Assembly (NCBI GenBank): GCA_903907555.1
Contig: CAIVOO010000117.1
Span: forward strand, 1-17,360
Source of the DNA: an uncultured archaeon
GTDB lineage: Archaea > Nanobdellota > Nanobdellia > Woesearchaeales > CAIVOO01
Length of the DNA: 17,360 nt
Direction: 5' to 3'
Notes under the pieces: generated by a model
Databases searched by the model: none
What the model saw: only the letters and a program-made list of their open reading frames with translations
Told to the model about the DNA's origin: nothing
Shown: piece after piece, positions 6,799 to 13,638 of the stretch
How the letters are laid out: the number at the start of each line of letters is the position of its first letter
Numbering within the stretch: the stretch's first letter is position 1
Translations under genes and position numbers: made by a program

Positions 6799-7311
6799 AT
6801 GGATGCAATAACCATATTCAATGCTGTGAAAAGCGGTTTGCTGAAGTTCATAATCGGAGTCATAATCTTATTTCTCGGATTTATTATCGGAAAGTTCATA
6901 GGCACTCTCCTGACAAGAATACTTCAGGAGGCAGGGCTTGACGAGGCATTGGAGCACATAGGAGTTGAAATACAGCTCAGCAAGCTTCTCGGCAGGCTTG
7001 CTGCTTTCGCGATTTATGTCACAGCAGTCGTGCTGTTCTTCAACCAGCTCGGAATAACAGGAATAGTCTGGGTAGTGTTAAGTATTTTCGCAGGAATATT
7101 GATTGCTATATCCCTGATTTTAGGGACAAAGGATTTCATATACAACTTCTTTGTCGGGCTGTATATCAAGAAAAGAATTTTGAGAAAGAAATATCTGGAA
7201 TTTAATGGAAAGAAGTGCAGGATTATTGCTGCAGGCTATACAGGAGTTGAAGTACAGAAAGGCAAAGACAAATTAATAATTCCTTATGGCGGATTGATGG
7301 AGAAGGATTAA
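6799..7311 (+). CDS. Small MscS-like (mechanosensitive channel-related) membrane protein
   Basis: From ATG 6799 the protein has 170 residues. It has three hydrophobic segments at about residues 15-40 (LLKFIIGVIILFLGFIIG), 65-85 (AAFAIYVTAVVLFF) and 88-112 (TGIVWVVLSIFAGILIAISL). A short soluble tail (GKKCRIIAAGYTGVEV...KLIIPYGGL) resembles the beta domain of MscS and related conserved-TM-helix proteins. The large C-terminal alpha/beta vestibule of MscS (a protein of about 286 residues) is absent. It could form a small osmotic channel or be a stand-alone membrane helper. The start is set by the TATA position. An ATG 45 nt upstream (6754) lies before the predicted transcription start. Its stop overlaps the convergent UPF0147 stop by 4 nt. 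Confidence 0.75.
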   Translation: MDAITIFNAVKSGLLKFIIGVIILFLGFIIGKFIGTLLTRILQEAGLDEALEHIGVEIQLSKLLGRLAAFAIYVTAVVLFFNQLGITGIVWVVLSIFAGILIAISLILGTKDFIYNFFVGLYIKKRILRKKYLEFNGKKCRIIAAGYTGVEVQKGKDKLIIPYGGLMEKD

Positions 7312-7553
7312 AGCGCTTCTAGCATTGATATTATCTGCCAGACCTGGGTTCTTGAATAAGGCTGCAAGTTTGAATCGTCAACAACATCTTCCAGCTCATG
7401 AAGCGCCTTGCTGACTTTTATAGAATTTTCCCGAGGATCGTTAAGGATTTCTATGACAGTCGATAATTTCAATTTAATATTCTTCGGGATTGTGCTGTCT
7501 TCAGACAGTTCTTTCAGTGAATCAACAACTTGTGGTATTGGCATTTTAATCAC
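7308..7553 (-). CDS. UPF0147 family protein
   Basis: This acidic helical protein of 81 residues matches the archaeal UPF0147 family, including the ST(I/V)PKN element near residues 20-25 and the C-terminal YSRTQVWQIISMLE. The family's function is not established. I chose GTG 7553 because it forms a GTGA overlap with the prefoldin beta stop, like the ATGA junction upstream. ATG 7544, three codons downstream, is the alternative. The gene is last in the L37Ae operon, which hints at a role linked to translation or protein folding. Its stop overlaps the convergent MscS-like stop by 4 nt, leaving no room for a conventional intergenic terminator. Confidence 0.85.
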   Translation of the reverse strand: MIKMPIPQVVDSLKELSEDSTIPKNIKLKLSTVIEILNDPRENSIKVSKALHELEDVVDDSNLQPYSRTQVWQIISMLEAL

Positions 7554-7870
7554 TTCTTTTTCTTCATTCCTTCGAGAACTTCTGAGCGTAATGCTGTAAG
7601 CTTTTCCTTTGAGGACTGCTCCTGCTTCTCAACTGTCTTTATTCTCAGCTGGAGCATTTCTTTCTTCTGCGCGATTTCTTTCTGCAGCTTTTCTTTAGGG
7701 ACTTTAAGCATCACGTTTCCAAGAATTTTATATCCAACTTCAGAGGTTTTAAGCTCCTCTTCAGCTGACTCGATTTCCATCAGCTGCGCCTGAAAATTCT
7801 GCTTCTGCAGCAGAAGCTGCTGCATATTCTGCTCTAGAACCTGCAATTGCTGTATCTTTTCTTCGCTCAT
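7550..7870 (-). CDS. pfdB: Prefoldin beta subunit
   Basis: The 106-residue protein is almost entirely two coiled-coil helices (about 3-48 and 63-103) joined by the beta-hairpin segment GYKILGNVMLKVPKEKL. This is the standard beta-type prefoldin architecture and length (about 110-120 residues). Prefoldin is a cytosolic hexamer (two alpha, four beta) that captures unfolded proteins and passes them to the thermosome chaperonin; the alpha subunit is not in this window. ATG 7870 overlaps the Pcc1 stop as ATGA, so translation is probably coupled. Its place after Pcc1 in an L37Ae-RpoP-Pcc1 string is commonly seen in archaea. Confidence 0.95.
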   Translation of the reverse strand: MSEEKIQQLQVLEQNMQQLLLQKQNFQAQLMEIESAEEELKTSEVGYKILGNVMLKVPKEKLQKEIAQKKEMLQLRIKTVEKQEQSSKEKLTALRSEVLEGMKKKK

Positions 7871-8097
7871 TTTAGTTTCCCCGCCTTTTCGTAGACACTT
7901 AACAATTGCGTGATTGTGTTAAGGCTTGCCCTTAGGGCTGTCGAATCCTTTGCAGAGACAGAAAGCTTTATTCCGCCTTTAGTCTTCGCGATTCTCACCG
8001 ATGACCTGTCGTGCCTTCCTTCCTTGAATTCAGGCGTCAGGCTTTTCATCAGCGCAGGCTTTGTTACCTTGACTTGTATGTCAGCGTGATAGTTCAT
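7867..8097 (-). CDS. pcc1: KEOPS complex subunit Pcc1
   Basis: The 76-residue protein begins MNYHADIQVK at ATG 8097, which overlaps the RpoP stop by 4 nt (ATGA). The pattern is that of the archaeal Pcc1 family: strand, central segment with DRSSVRIAKTKGGIKLSVSAKD, then the conserved helix TALRASLNTITQLLSVYE. Pcc1 is the dimerising subunit of KEOPS, which supports Kae1 in making t6A at position 37 of ANN-decoding tRNAs. The frame is open upstream to 8238, but that extension is the rpoP gene read in the wrong frame and should not be added. No other KEOPS gene lies in this window. Confidence 0.9.
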   Translation of the reverse strand: MNYHADIQVKVTKPALMKSLTPEFKEGRHDRSSVRIAKTKGGIKLSVSAKDSTALRASLNTITQLLSVYEKAGKLK

Positions 8098-8231
8098 CTT
8101 GCAACTACTTTTGTGGCTGCTGTGCGCAATTTGTATAATATCTTGCTGCCGCAGTATGGGCATCTTACCCTTTTCCTGACGTACTCGTCGCCAACCTTCT
8201 TGTTGCAGACAAAGCATTTGTATTCTGGCAT
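8094..8231 (-). CDS. rpoP: DNA-directed RNA polymerase subunit P (RpoP/Rpb12)
   Basis: This 45-residue protein is easily missed because of its size. It reads MPEYKCFVCNKKV... and ...RCPYCGSKILYK... The zinc-binding cysteines are C6-x2-C9 and C24-x2-C27, and CPYCGSKILYK is the hallmark of archaeal RpoP and eukaryotic Rpb12. It is a small assembly subunit of RNA polymerase that contacts Rpo3/Rpo10. The start ATG shares one base with the L37Ae stop (TAATG), and the stop overlaps the Pcc1 start (ATGA), so both junctions are translationally coupled. Confidence 0.96.
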   Translation of the reverse strand: MPEYKCFVCNKKVGDEYVRKRVRCPYCGSKILYKLRTAATKVVAR

Positions 8232-8548
8232 TATGCACCTTCAGCAGTTTCTTCTTCTGCTTCCTCTTCTTTCTCTCTCTTTCTTAATGTGACTCTTTCT
8301 TCCTTTTCAACAAGTTTCTTTCTGAGAACGATTTCTTCAGGGTAATATGCGCTGCCTGCGTATTTTGCACCGCATTTGTTGCAATTCCATATGCCTGCAG
8401 CCACTCTTTTAACTTTAAGTGCTTTGCAATAAGGGCATTTATGCTTTTTTCTGGCTAATTCCTCTATTAAAGCAACCTTATCTTTGATTCTACGACCGTA
8501 TCTTGGCCCAAATCGCTTCACAGAACCGTATTTCTTTACTTCAGGCAT
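8231..8548 (-). CDS. rpl37ae: 50S ribosomal protein L37Ae
   Basis: The 105-residue protein has an N-terminal KYGSVKRFGPRYGRRIK segment and a C4 zinc ribbon, C38-x2-C41 and C56-x2-C59, with the conserved GIWNCNKCG. This is the archaeal/eukaryotic large-subunit protein L37Ae (eL43). Residues 80-105 form a highly charged Glu-rich tail that extends the usual length of roughly 80-90 residues. It heads the operon L37Ae-RpoP-Pcc1-prefoldin beta-UPF0147 and has the best Shine-Dalgarno sequence in the window (AGGAGG, 5 nt before ATG 8548). Confidence 0.97.
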   Translation of the reverse strand: MPEVKKYGSVKRFGPRYGRRIKDKVALIEELARKKHKCPYCKALKVKRVAAGIWNCNKCGAKYAGSAYYPEEIVLRKKLVEKEERVTLRKREKEEEAEEETAEGA

Positions 8549-8553
8549 ATAAT

Positions 8554-8559
8554 CCTCCT
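8554..8559 (-). promoter_or_regulatory. Strong Shine-Dalgarno of the L37Ae gene
   Basis: The minus strand reads AGGAGG five bases before the ATG at 8548. This start therefore has a leader, unlike most first genes here. Candidate TATA elements lie farther upstream (TTTAAAAG near 8577-8584 and GATAAAATAG near 8595-8604). The more distal one leaves room for a leader of about 25 nt that includes the ribosome binding site. Confidence 0.75.
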
Positions 8560-8716
8560 AAAAGCTTAATCAGCAACTTTTAAACCGTTTTTAGCTATTT
8601 TATCCCCAAATTGGTGCTAAACCTTTGTTATAAGCTAATATGTGCAAACTGCAGAGCATAATTTAAATCTTTTGTCTAATTATGTTATCACTAATAAGTG
8701 ACTACAAAACGAAAGT

Positions 8717-8724
8717 TTTATATA
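8717..8724 (+). promoter_or_regulatory. TATA box of the 8748 gene
   Basis: The element is TTTATATA, centred about 27.5 nt before ATG 8748. It excludes the longer in-frame start at 8682, which lies upstream of the box, and it predicts a leaderless mRNA. Confidence 0.75.
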
Positions 8725-8747
8725 TTAGGTCTGTCTGTATTATAGAT

Positions 8748-9305
8748 ATGGAACTCTCTAAACTGATACAGGAACTGCAGCCAGGCGAAAGGTACTGTAC
8801 TGTGCAGGGAGAAAAAGGTGTAATACACACATTCTTTGCATACGGAACCTTAAACAAAAGCATAATGAAATCGTTCTTTAGGGAGCCAGAACATGAAACA
8901 AAAGAAAAGATTCCTGGAAAAAACCTGTTTTTTTTGCACGGCAACAAACCAATTCTCCCTGAAGAGCTTGAAAGCAGGGTTGTAGCAAACAGGGTGTACG
9001 CCAAGTCATACGGCGCATTCGGCGATTTAGTCATCATGAGCGCCACTGAAACCGAAGATTGCGATTTCACATTCAAGCTTGGCATAGCAACAACAAACAC
9101 ATGGGAGCTTGCCAGAAAAATTGCAGAGATAAGAGTCCTTACACAAGGAAAAGGAGTTCCTAAGAAGCTAGAAAATGAGATGATCAATGATCTAAACATG
9201 ACATATCTGATTGATTGCTATGCAGAAAGAGTGATGAATGATTCTACAGCACAATTCAATAACAATATTGATGATTCCTCCATAGAGCACAAGTTTGCCA
9301 ACTAG
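8748..9305 (+). CDS. Conserved-looking protein of unknown function (185 residues)
   Basis: From ATG 8748 the protein has 185 residues and no membrane segment or signal peptide. I do not recognise a family. It has a basic, aromatic-rich first half and alternating strand-like stretches (RVYAKSYGAFGDLVIMSATE, DFTFKLGIAT), then helices (WELARKIAEIRVLTQ) and an acidic, Asn-rich tail from about residue 160 that is probably disordered. The start is chosen from the TATA-to-ATG spacing. A longer frame opens 66 nt upstream but its start precedes the promoter. The next gene, a GH15-like protein, starts 7 nt after the stop, so the two are probably co-transcribed. This suggests, without proving, a carbohydrate connection. 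Confidence 0.75.
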   Translation: MELSKLIQELQPGERYCTVQGEKGVIHTFFAYGTLNKSIMKSFFREPEHETKEKIPGKNLFFLHGNKPILPEELESRVVANRVYAKSYGAFGDLVIMSATETEDCDFTFKLGIATTNTWELARKIAEIRVLTQGKGVPKKLENEMINDLNMTYLIDCYAERVMNDSTAQFNNNIDDSSIEHKFAN

Positions 9306-9312
9306 GTGTAAA

Positions 9313-10326
9313 ATGGAACAAGTCCTTATAATCAAGAAACTGCAGCATCCCAACGGATTATTCGCAGCTTCTGCAAAGAATGTAAAGACAGGCTATAATA
9401 GAATATGGCTAAGAGATAATATTTACACATCACTTTCTTTGGAAGGCTGGGATGAGCAGGCATTAAGAAATGTTTACTGGAAGATTTTTGATGTTCTCAG
9501 AAAGTTCGAGTGCAAGATTGACAAGGCAATCGAGACAAAACCAACCAACAAGCAAGATTACATCCATCCGATTTACACGCCAGAACTTGAAGAGATAGAT
9601 ACAGAATGGGGATTCAAGCAGAATGATTCTATTGGATTGTTTATTTTCAAGGTTGCTGATTTGACGCTTAAAGGAGTCGATGTTGTTCGTGACAAGAAAG
9701 ATTATGAAATTCTGCAGAAATTAGTCAAATATCTCGATTCAATAATGTACTGGAGGGATTTGGACAACGGAATGTGGGAGGAGAATGAGGAAGTCCACGC
9801 ATCATCTGTCGGAGCCTGCCTTGCAGGACTGAAACTTATACAGCATTGCATATTCAGGTTTGACAAGTTCAACAGGAGAATAGTTGTGCCAAGAGAATTA
9901 ATTGTTAGAGGCGAAGAGACGCTGAAGGCATTGCTGCCTAGAGAGTCTCCGACAAAAGAAGTTGATATGGCATTGCTTTCATTGGTTTATCCTTATGGTA
10001 TTGTTAATGAAAAAATGCGAAATATAATATTAAAAAATGTTGAAGAGAAGCTGGCCAGGAAGAAAGGAGTCATAAGGTATGCTGGGGACAAGTATTACAA
10101 CAAAAACGGCGAGGCAGAATGGACAATGGGATTGGCTTGGTTGGCAGTAATCTACAAAAAATTAGGAAACAAAGCAAAATACCAGAATTACTTGAAGAAA
10201 ACACTGGAAGTGATGAACGCGAATGGCGAACTGCCAGAGTTGTATTATGCAAATTCTAACGAGCATAATGAGAACACACCATTAGGCTGGGCTCAGAGCC
10301 TGTTTGCAGTGGCTATGAGGAGTTGA
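9313..10326 (+). CDS. GH15-like (glucoamylase/phosphorylase-kinase-related) (alpha/alpha)6-barrel protein
   Basis: The 337-residue protein has a pattern of glycoside hydrolase family 15 and the related phosphorylase-kinase regulatory subunits: an N-terminal HPNGLFAAS, IWLRDNIYT with D35, YWRDLDNGMWEE with E156, GVIRYAGDKYY, GELPELYY with E309, and GWAQSL near the end. GH15 glucoamylases release glucose from alpha-glucan ends. Archaeal and bacterial members are usually above 600 residues with an N-terminal beta-sandwich, which is absent here, so this is a bare helical barrel and may be non-hydrolytic. ATG 9313 is used, with AGGTG five bases upstream. An in-frame TTG at 9295 would overlap the preceding gene and has no ribosome binding site. 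The methyltransferase gene begins 1 nt after its stop. Confidence 0.8.
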   Translation: MEQVLIIKKLQHPNGLFAASAKNVKTGYNRIWLRDNIYTSLSLEGWDEQALRNVYWKIFDVLRKFECKIDKAIETKPTNKQDYIHPIYTPELEEIDTEWGFKQNDSIGLFIFKVADLTLKGVDVVRDKKDYEILQKLVKYLDSIMYWRDLDNGMWEENEEVHASSVGACLAGLKLIQHCIFRFDKFNRRIVVPRELIVRGEETLKALLPRESPTKEVDMALLSLVYPYGIVNEKMRNIILKNVEEKLARKKGVIRYAGDKYYNKNGEAEWTMGLAWLAVIYKKLGNKAKYQNYLKKTLEVMNANGELPELYYANSNEHNENTPLGWAQSLFAVAMRS

Positions 10327-10327
10327 G

Positions 10328-10957
10328 ATGAGAATCTATGATTACAGTGGGGGTTTCCCAGTCAAACAACCTGAAGACTTCCACGCTTTCATGAGAAGAC
10401 TTTATGACAAATCTCTCATTATAAACAGATCTAACCAAAGATGGAAATATAGTGATCAAGCATCTGAATTATTTAATAATGTAGTTCCTAAAATTAAAAA
10501 AAATTACAAATCTCGTATTCCAGATTTAAGCGACTTAGATATTTTAATACTCCGTGATCAATTAATAGCATTATTATTCGCTACCGAAGGAAATCTTAAA
10601 GACAAAGTCATACTTGATCTTGGCTGCGGGTGCAAAAATGCTCCAGATATAGTTTGGAACGGAATAAAAAACAGATATGAGCCTTGGCTATGCAGAGTGC
10701 TGCACGAGCTTGGAGCGCATTCCATCGGAATTGATAGTAGGAATCTCGAAGGAGAAGTATTTGAGCATCATAAAGTTTATTTAAGTAAACCCGACTCGTT
10801 ATCATTCCTTAAATCAAAAAGTGTTGATGTCGCAAATGCGCATTATCTTTTCAGCTCGACTGAAAATTCTCCTTTTGGAATTGATCTGGAAATTCTTGTA
10901 CCGCAGCTAAAGCGCATTGTAAAACCAAAAGGAGCATTTGTTTACATCAAAGATTAA
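10328..10957 (+). CDS. SAM-dependent methyltransferase-like protein
   Basis: This 209-residue protein has a class I methyltransferase core. Motif I is VILDLGCGC at 94-102. An acidic residue ends the second strand (GIDSRN, D136). A later segment, SVDVANAHYLF, matches the motif IV strand, and LKRIVKPKGAFVYI at the C-terminus is typical of this fold. About 90 helical residues precede motif I and are not recognised. The gene begins one base after the GH15-like stop with GAGGAG before the ATG, so it is translationally linked. The substrate is unknown; a surface glycan or another small molecule is possible from context. Catalysis is likely but not certain. Confidence 0.8.
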   Translation: MRIYDYSGGFPVKQPEDFHAFMRRLYDKSLIINRSNQRWKYSDQASELFNNVVPKIKKNYKSRIPDLSDLDILILRDQLIALLFATEGNLKDKVILDLGCGCKNAPDIVWNGIKNRYEPWLCRVLHELGAHSIGIDSRNLEGEVFEHHKVYLSKPDSLSFLKSKSVDVANAHYLFSSTENSPFGIDLEILVPQLKRIVKPKGAFVYIKD

Positions 10958-10978
10958 TTCTCTATCAAAACTGATAAA

Positions 10979-10986
10979 TTTATAAA
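10979..10986 (+). promoter_or_regulatory. TATA box of the receiver-like gene
   Basis: The element is TTTATAAA, centred about 27.5 nt before ATG 11010, so the transcript is predicted to be leaderless. It lies in the 52-nt gap after the methyltransferase gene, which argues for a new transcription unit there. Confidence 0.7.
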
Positions 10987-11009
10987 CAAACTGTGTTTTT
11001 CTCGTCGCT

Positions 11010-11456
11010 ATGGAACAGAAAACTATTGCTTGGCTGACTGCAAGTCCCCATGTTGTGGGCGCTTATATTGAAAATTTGAAATTTGAAGGTGTAAGCACAG
11101 AAGTTCTCACGCACGCAGATGAAGCAATCAAGGCATTCAAGAAAGGCAGGAAGTATGATGCCATAGTTGCTGAATTCGGCATCGATGCAGGTTTTGGGTG
11201 CCAAGACCCTATGATAAATAGTGATCTTCAAGACCATTACGGGATTGTTCTCAGGGTTGTTGAGCTGACAAGAGGAGAAGACTCCATAAACCAGGAAACA
11301 CCAATTATTCTTGCAACATCCATGGATTTAGATGAGTATAATGTAGAGGACTTAAAGAAAAAATGTTTGGATGCAGGAGTAACTCAGCATCACAACCCAC
11401 TAAAGTTTGGTTTGGATGATTTCACAAAAGTTGTGATGTCTTACATGAACAGATAA
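11010..11456 (+). CDS. Receiver-like (CheY-fold) protein without the phospho-acceptor Asp
   Basis: The 148-residue protein is a single domain with the alternating strand/helix order of response-regulator receivers: an initial strand (KTIAWLTAS), a helix, KYDAIVAEFGID, a mid-protein helix, TPIILATSMD with T103, and a final Lys in HHNPLKFG (K132). The phospho-accepting Asp expected at the end of the third strand is replaced by Glu (E55), and the N-terminal acidic pair is missing, so regulation by Asp phosphorylation is unlikely. No output domain is fused. It is followed 1 nt later by a GT2 glycosyltransferase gene, so it may be a partner or regulator of that enzyme. It could instead be an unrelated flavodoxin-like fold. 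Confidence 0.6.
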   Translation: MEQKTIAWLTASPHVVGAYIENLKFEGVSTEVLTHADEAIKAFKKGRKYDAIVAEFGIDAGFGCQDPMINSDLQDHYGIVLRVVELTRGEDSINQETPIILATSMDLDEYNVEDLKKKCLDAGVTQHHNPLKFGLDDFTKVVMSYMNR

Positions 11457-11457
11457 A

Positions 11458-12273
11458 ATGAACCCTCCTGTCACTGTCCTAATTACTGCATATAACACTC
11501 CTCCCAAATTTCTTGGCGAGGCTGTCAACAGCGCGCTTTCTCAAGATTATGAAAATCTTGAAGTTTTAATTGTAGACGACGGCTCAAATCCCAGATTGGA
11601 TATGCATCTTGATTACCATCCGAAATTAAGATATATTTACATGGAGCATAAAGGATTGCCACACAGCTATATCAGAGGAATGAGGGAAGCGAAAGGAAAA
11701 TATGTGGCAATACTAGACCATGATGACACACTCACAGAAGGAAGCATCAGCAAGAGAGTTGAAGCAATCACAAAAGCAAATGCAGGGCTGGTTTATGGCG
11801 ACATAAATTATATGAATGGAAACAGCAGGGTTTATTCCACAAGAAAATTTCCTGATTACAAAACATTTGATGAACTTGTTGAAGCAATTATTGGCAGTCC
11901 GCTTGCTCCATTGAAGCATAGCGGGGTGATGTTTGACAGGCAGGCTGTGGTAAGAGTCGGCAACTATCCTGTACTTCCTGCACACTTTGATCATGAACTA
12001 ATTATTTCTGTTGCAGAAAAAAATGGCTGGACACATCTGCCCGAGGTAGTATTCAATTACAGGACACACAGGAATAATGTAACTAGTGATTATCAGCACA
12101 GGCTCGCAGATTTTTCATGTCGATGGCAGTCCATAGACAGGCATTTCAGGCACGATTGGAAAAAAAGAGTTATATTAAAGGCTAAAATGATATTTTGGGA
12201 TACAGCAAAACTTATTTACCATGCAATGTCAGTCAAGAAGCCGCAGTTCGTTCTTGATATGCTCTCAAAATAG
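11458..12273 (+). CDS. Glycosyltransferase family 2
   Basis: The 271-residue protein is a GT-A fold family 2 enzyme. It has VTVLITAYNTP at the N-terminus, VLIVDDGS at 36-43 (nucleotide-sugar contact), AILDHDD at 84-90 as the metal-binding DxD-type motif, LKHSGVMFDR at about 153-162, and HFDHELI followed by VFNYRTHRNN near 177-211. Such enzymes transfer a sugar from an NDP-sugar to a lipid, protein or glycan acceptor. The C-terminal 50 residues are basic and amphipathic, with no clear transmembrane helix, so it may associate peripherally with the membrane. It starts 1 nt after the receiver-like stop. The acceptor cannot be inferred. Confidence 0.93.
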   Translation: MNPPVTVLITAYNTPPKFLGEAVNSALSQDYENLEVLIVDDGSNPRLDMHLDYHPKLRYIYMEHKGLPHSYIRGMREAKGKYVAILDHDDTLTEGSISKRVEAITKANAGLVYGDINYMNGNSRVYSTRKFPDYKTFDELVEAIIGSPLAPLKHSGVMFDRQAVVRVGNYPVLPAHFDHELIISVAEKNGWTHLPEVVFNYRTHRNNVTSDYQHRLADFSCRWQSIDRHFRHDWKKRVILKAKMIFWDTAKLIYHAMSVKKPQFVLDMLSK

Positions 12274-12301
12274 CCATTTCTCCTCATAAATTCAAAAACT
12301 A

Positions 12302-12309
12302 TTTAAATA
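12302..12309 (+). promoter_or_regulatory. TATA box of the surface-protein/M23 transcript
   Basis: The element TTTAAATA lies inside TATTTAAATA and is centred about 26.5 nt upstream of ATG 12332, predicting a leaderless mRNA. Confidence 0.7.
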
Positions 12310-12331
12310 AACAGCTCTCTGTTGGGAACCT

Positions 12332-13636
12332 ATGAAAGTTAAAGGCTTATTTTGGGTGGTTTTGGCAATTCTGCTAAACATTTCATTAGTCTCAGCTATG
12401 CAGGTAACTTACACTGTCGAAGCCCATGCAGTTGATGTAAATAACGTTTCTGGGGTTACAGAGACGAGCTCAACCCAGGACTGCACAGCAAACTGCTCTT
12501 ATCCTATGCCTTCTTTCACGATTCCAGAGAATTATACTGTTACAGGGTATGCATTAAAGTTTACTGCATCAGATAACTACAAGATTTTCTTCAATTCAAC
12601 AGGAAATGCCAATACAAATGATGCAAATGACTTGGTGATTGTTGAAGTTGTGCAGCAGCAACAGCCGCCAAAAAATGATACCCCTCCAAAAGAGCCAGAG
12701 CTGACTTGCAATGAAAATACATGCGACAAGGGATGCGTTGTCTGCGAAGATGACAACTGCCATCCGAAAGGATTTGTCTGCAAGGCTGAATTAACTCTTG
12801 ATAAAATCTCGCCAACATCAATAGGCGTTGGAAACACGCAGATAAACATACTTCTCAAAAATACAGGAACTGTTGATATTGAAAATGTGAAGGCAGAGCT
12901 TGCCGGCGATGGAATAACAACCATTGAGAGCATACCTATTGACAATCTTGTAGCTGGAGATAAAGATTACGCTTTCGTCAGGATTAACGCAAGCAAGCCA
13001 GGAACAATTGATTTGGTTGTCAAGATTTTCATAAAAGGAAAGCAGAAAAGCAGCCTTGTCAGCCAGTTGAATGTTGCAAAGCCAGAAGCTCCTGTAGAAA
13101 ACATAACAAAAAACGAAACTCCTGAATTCAATGTCACAGAATTGACTGCTAAAATCAACAGCTTGAAAGAAAGATACAGACTGGCTGAAGAAGATTATCA
13201 AAACAAAAAGCTAGCAGGATATATTGTTGATGTAGTACCGGACAAGCTCAAGGAAGCTCATAGCTATGTAACAGACGCCCAGTTCTATCTCTTCGAAGGG
13301 ACTTACAAAAAAGTCGCATCAAACATAGAAGTTGCTGAAGATTCATTGGATAACATAGAAAACATTCTTAAAAATGCACAGCAGAAGAAAGAGACTTGGG
13401 GCGACAAGATAAAGAGCAATCTGGTTTACATAGGCTCATTGGCAGCAGCCTTCATTTCAATAATAACCGCTTACAGCCTGATTAAAAGAAGCGTCAAACA
13501 CGGAGAAATTGCTGAAAGAATCCCGAAACGCCTCAAAGAAAAGTTTGGGAAAAAATCTGAAGAGAGTGCTGAAGCCAAAAAAGAAGCAAAGCCTGAAGAG
13601 AAGAAGAAAGACCATAAGGTTGACGAGCTTGAATAA
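12332..13636 (+). CDS. Exported membrane-anchored protein with Cys-rich and CARDB-like domains
   Basis: The 434-residue protein has an N-terminal signal sequence (residues 1-22, cleavage likely after VSA). An extracellular region follows with about nine N-glycosylation sequons. Residues 126-150 hold six cysteines (C126, C131, C135, C138, C143, C150) that probably form disulfides. A CARDB-like beta domain follows (about 150-248: VGNTQINILLKNTGTVDIENV...). Residues 268-352 look helical or coiled. One transmembrane segment (about 362-385) is followed by a basic cytoplasmic tail rich in Lys and Glu (386-434). The architecture suggests a surface or cell-envelope protein anchored near its C-terminus. 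The gene is followed 2 nt later by the M23 peptidase gene. The domain combination is not one I can name. Confidence 0.8.
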   Translation: MKVKGLFWVVLAILLNISLVSAMQVTYTVEAHAVDVNNVSGVTETSSTQDCTANCSYPMPSFTIPENYTVTGYALKFTASDNYKIFFNSTGNANTNDANDLVIVEVVQQQQPPKNDTPPKEPELTCNENTCDKGCVVCEDDNCHPKGFVCKAELTLDKISPTSIGVGNTQINILLKNTGTVDIENVKAELAGDGITTIESIPIDNLVAGDKDYAFVRINASKPGTIDLVVKIFIKGKQKSSLVSQLNVAKPEAPVENITKNETPEFNVTELTAKINSLKERYRLAEEDYQNKKLAGYIVDVVPDKLKEAHSYVTDAQFYLFEGTYKKVASNIEVAEDSLDNIENILKNAQQKKETWGDKIKSNLVYIGSLAAAFISIITAYSLIKRSVKHGEIAERIPKRLKEKFGKKSEESAEAKKEAKPEEKKKDHKVDELE

Positions 13637-13638
13637 AT

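Noticed and set aside
8098..8238. N-terminal extension of the Pcc1 gene to 123 residues
   Set aside because: The extension is the rpoP gene read in another frame. Pcc1 begins naturally at ATG 8097 in an ATGA overlap.
8011..8292. Plus-strand 93-residue frame, with other plus-strand frames across 7408-7793
   Set aside because: They are antisense to the conserved operon and reflect the codon composition of the true minus-strand genes.
9295..9312. TTG start for the GH15-like gene
   Set aside because: It would overlap the preceding gene's end and has no ribosome binding site. ATG 9313 has AGGTG five bases upstream.
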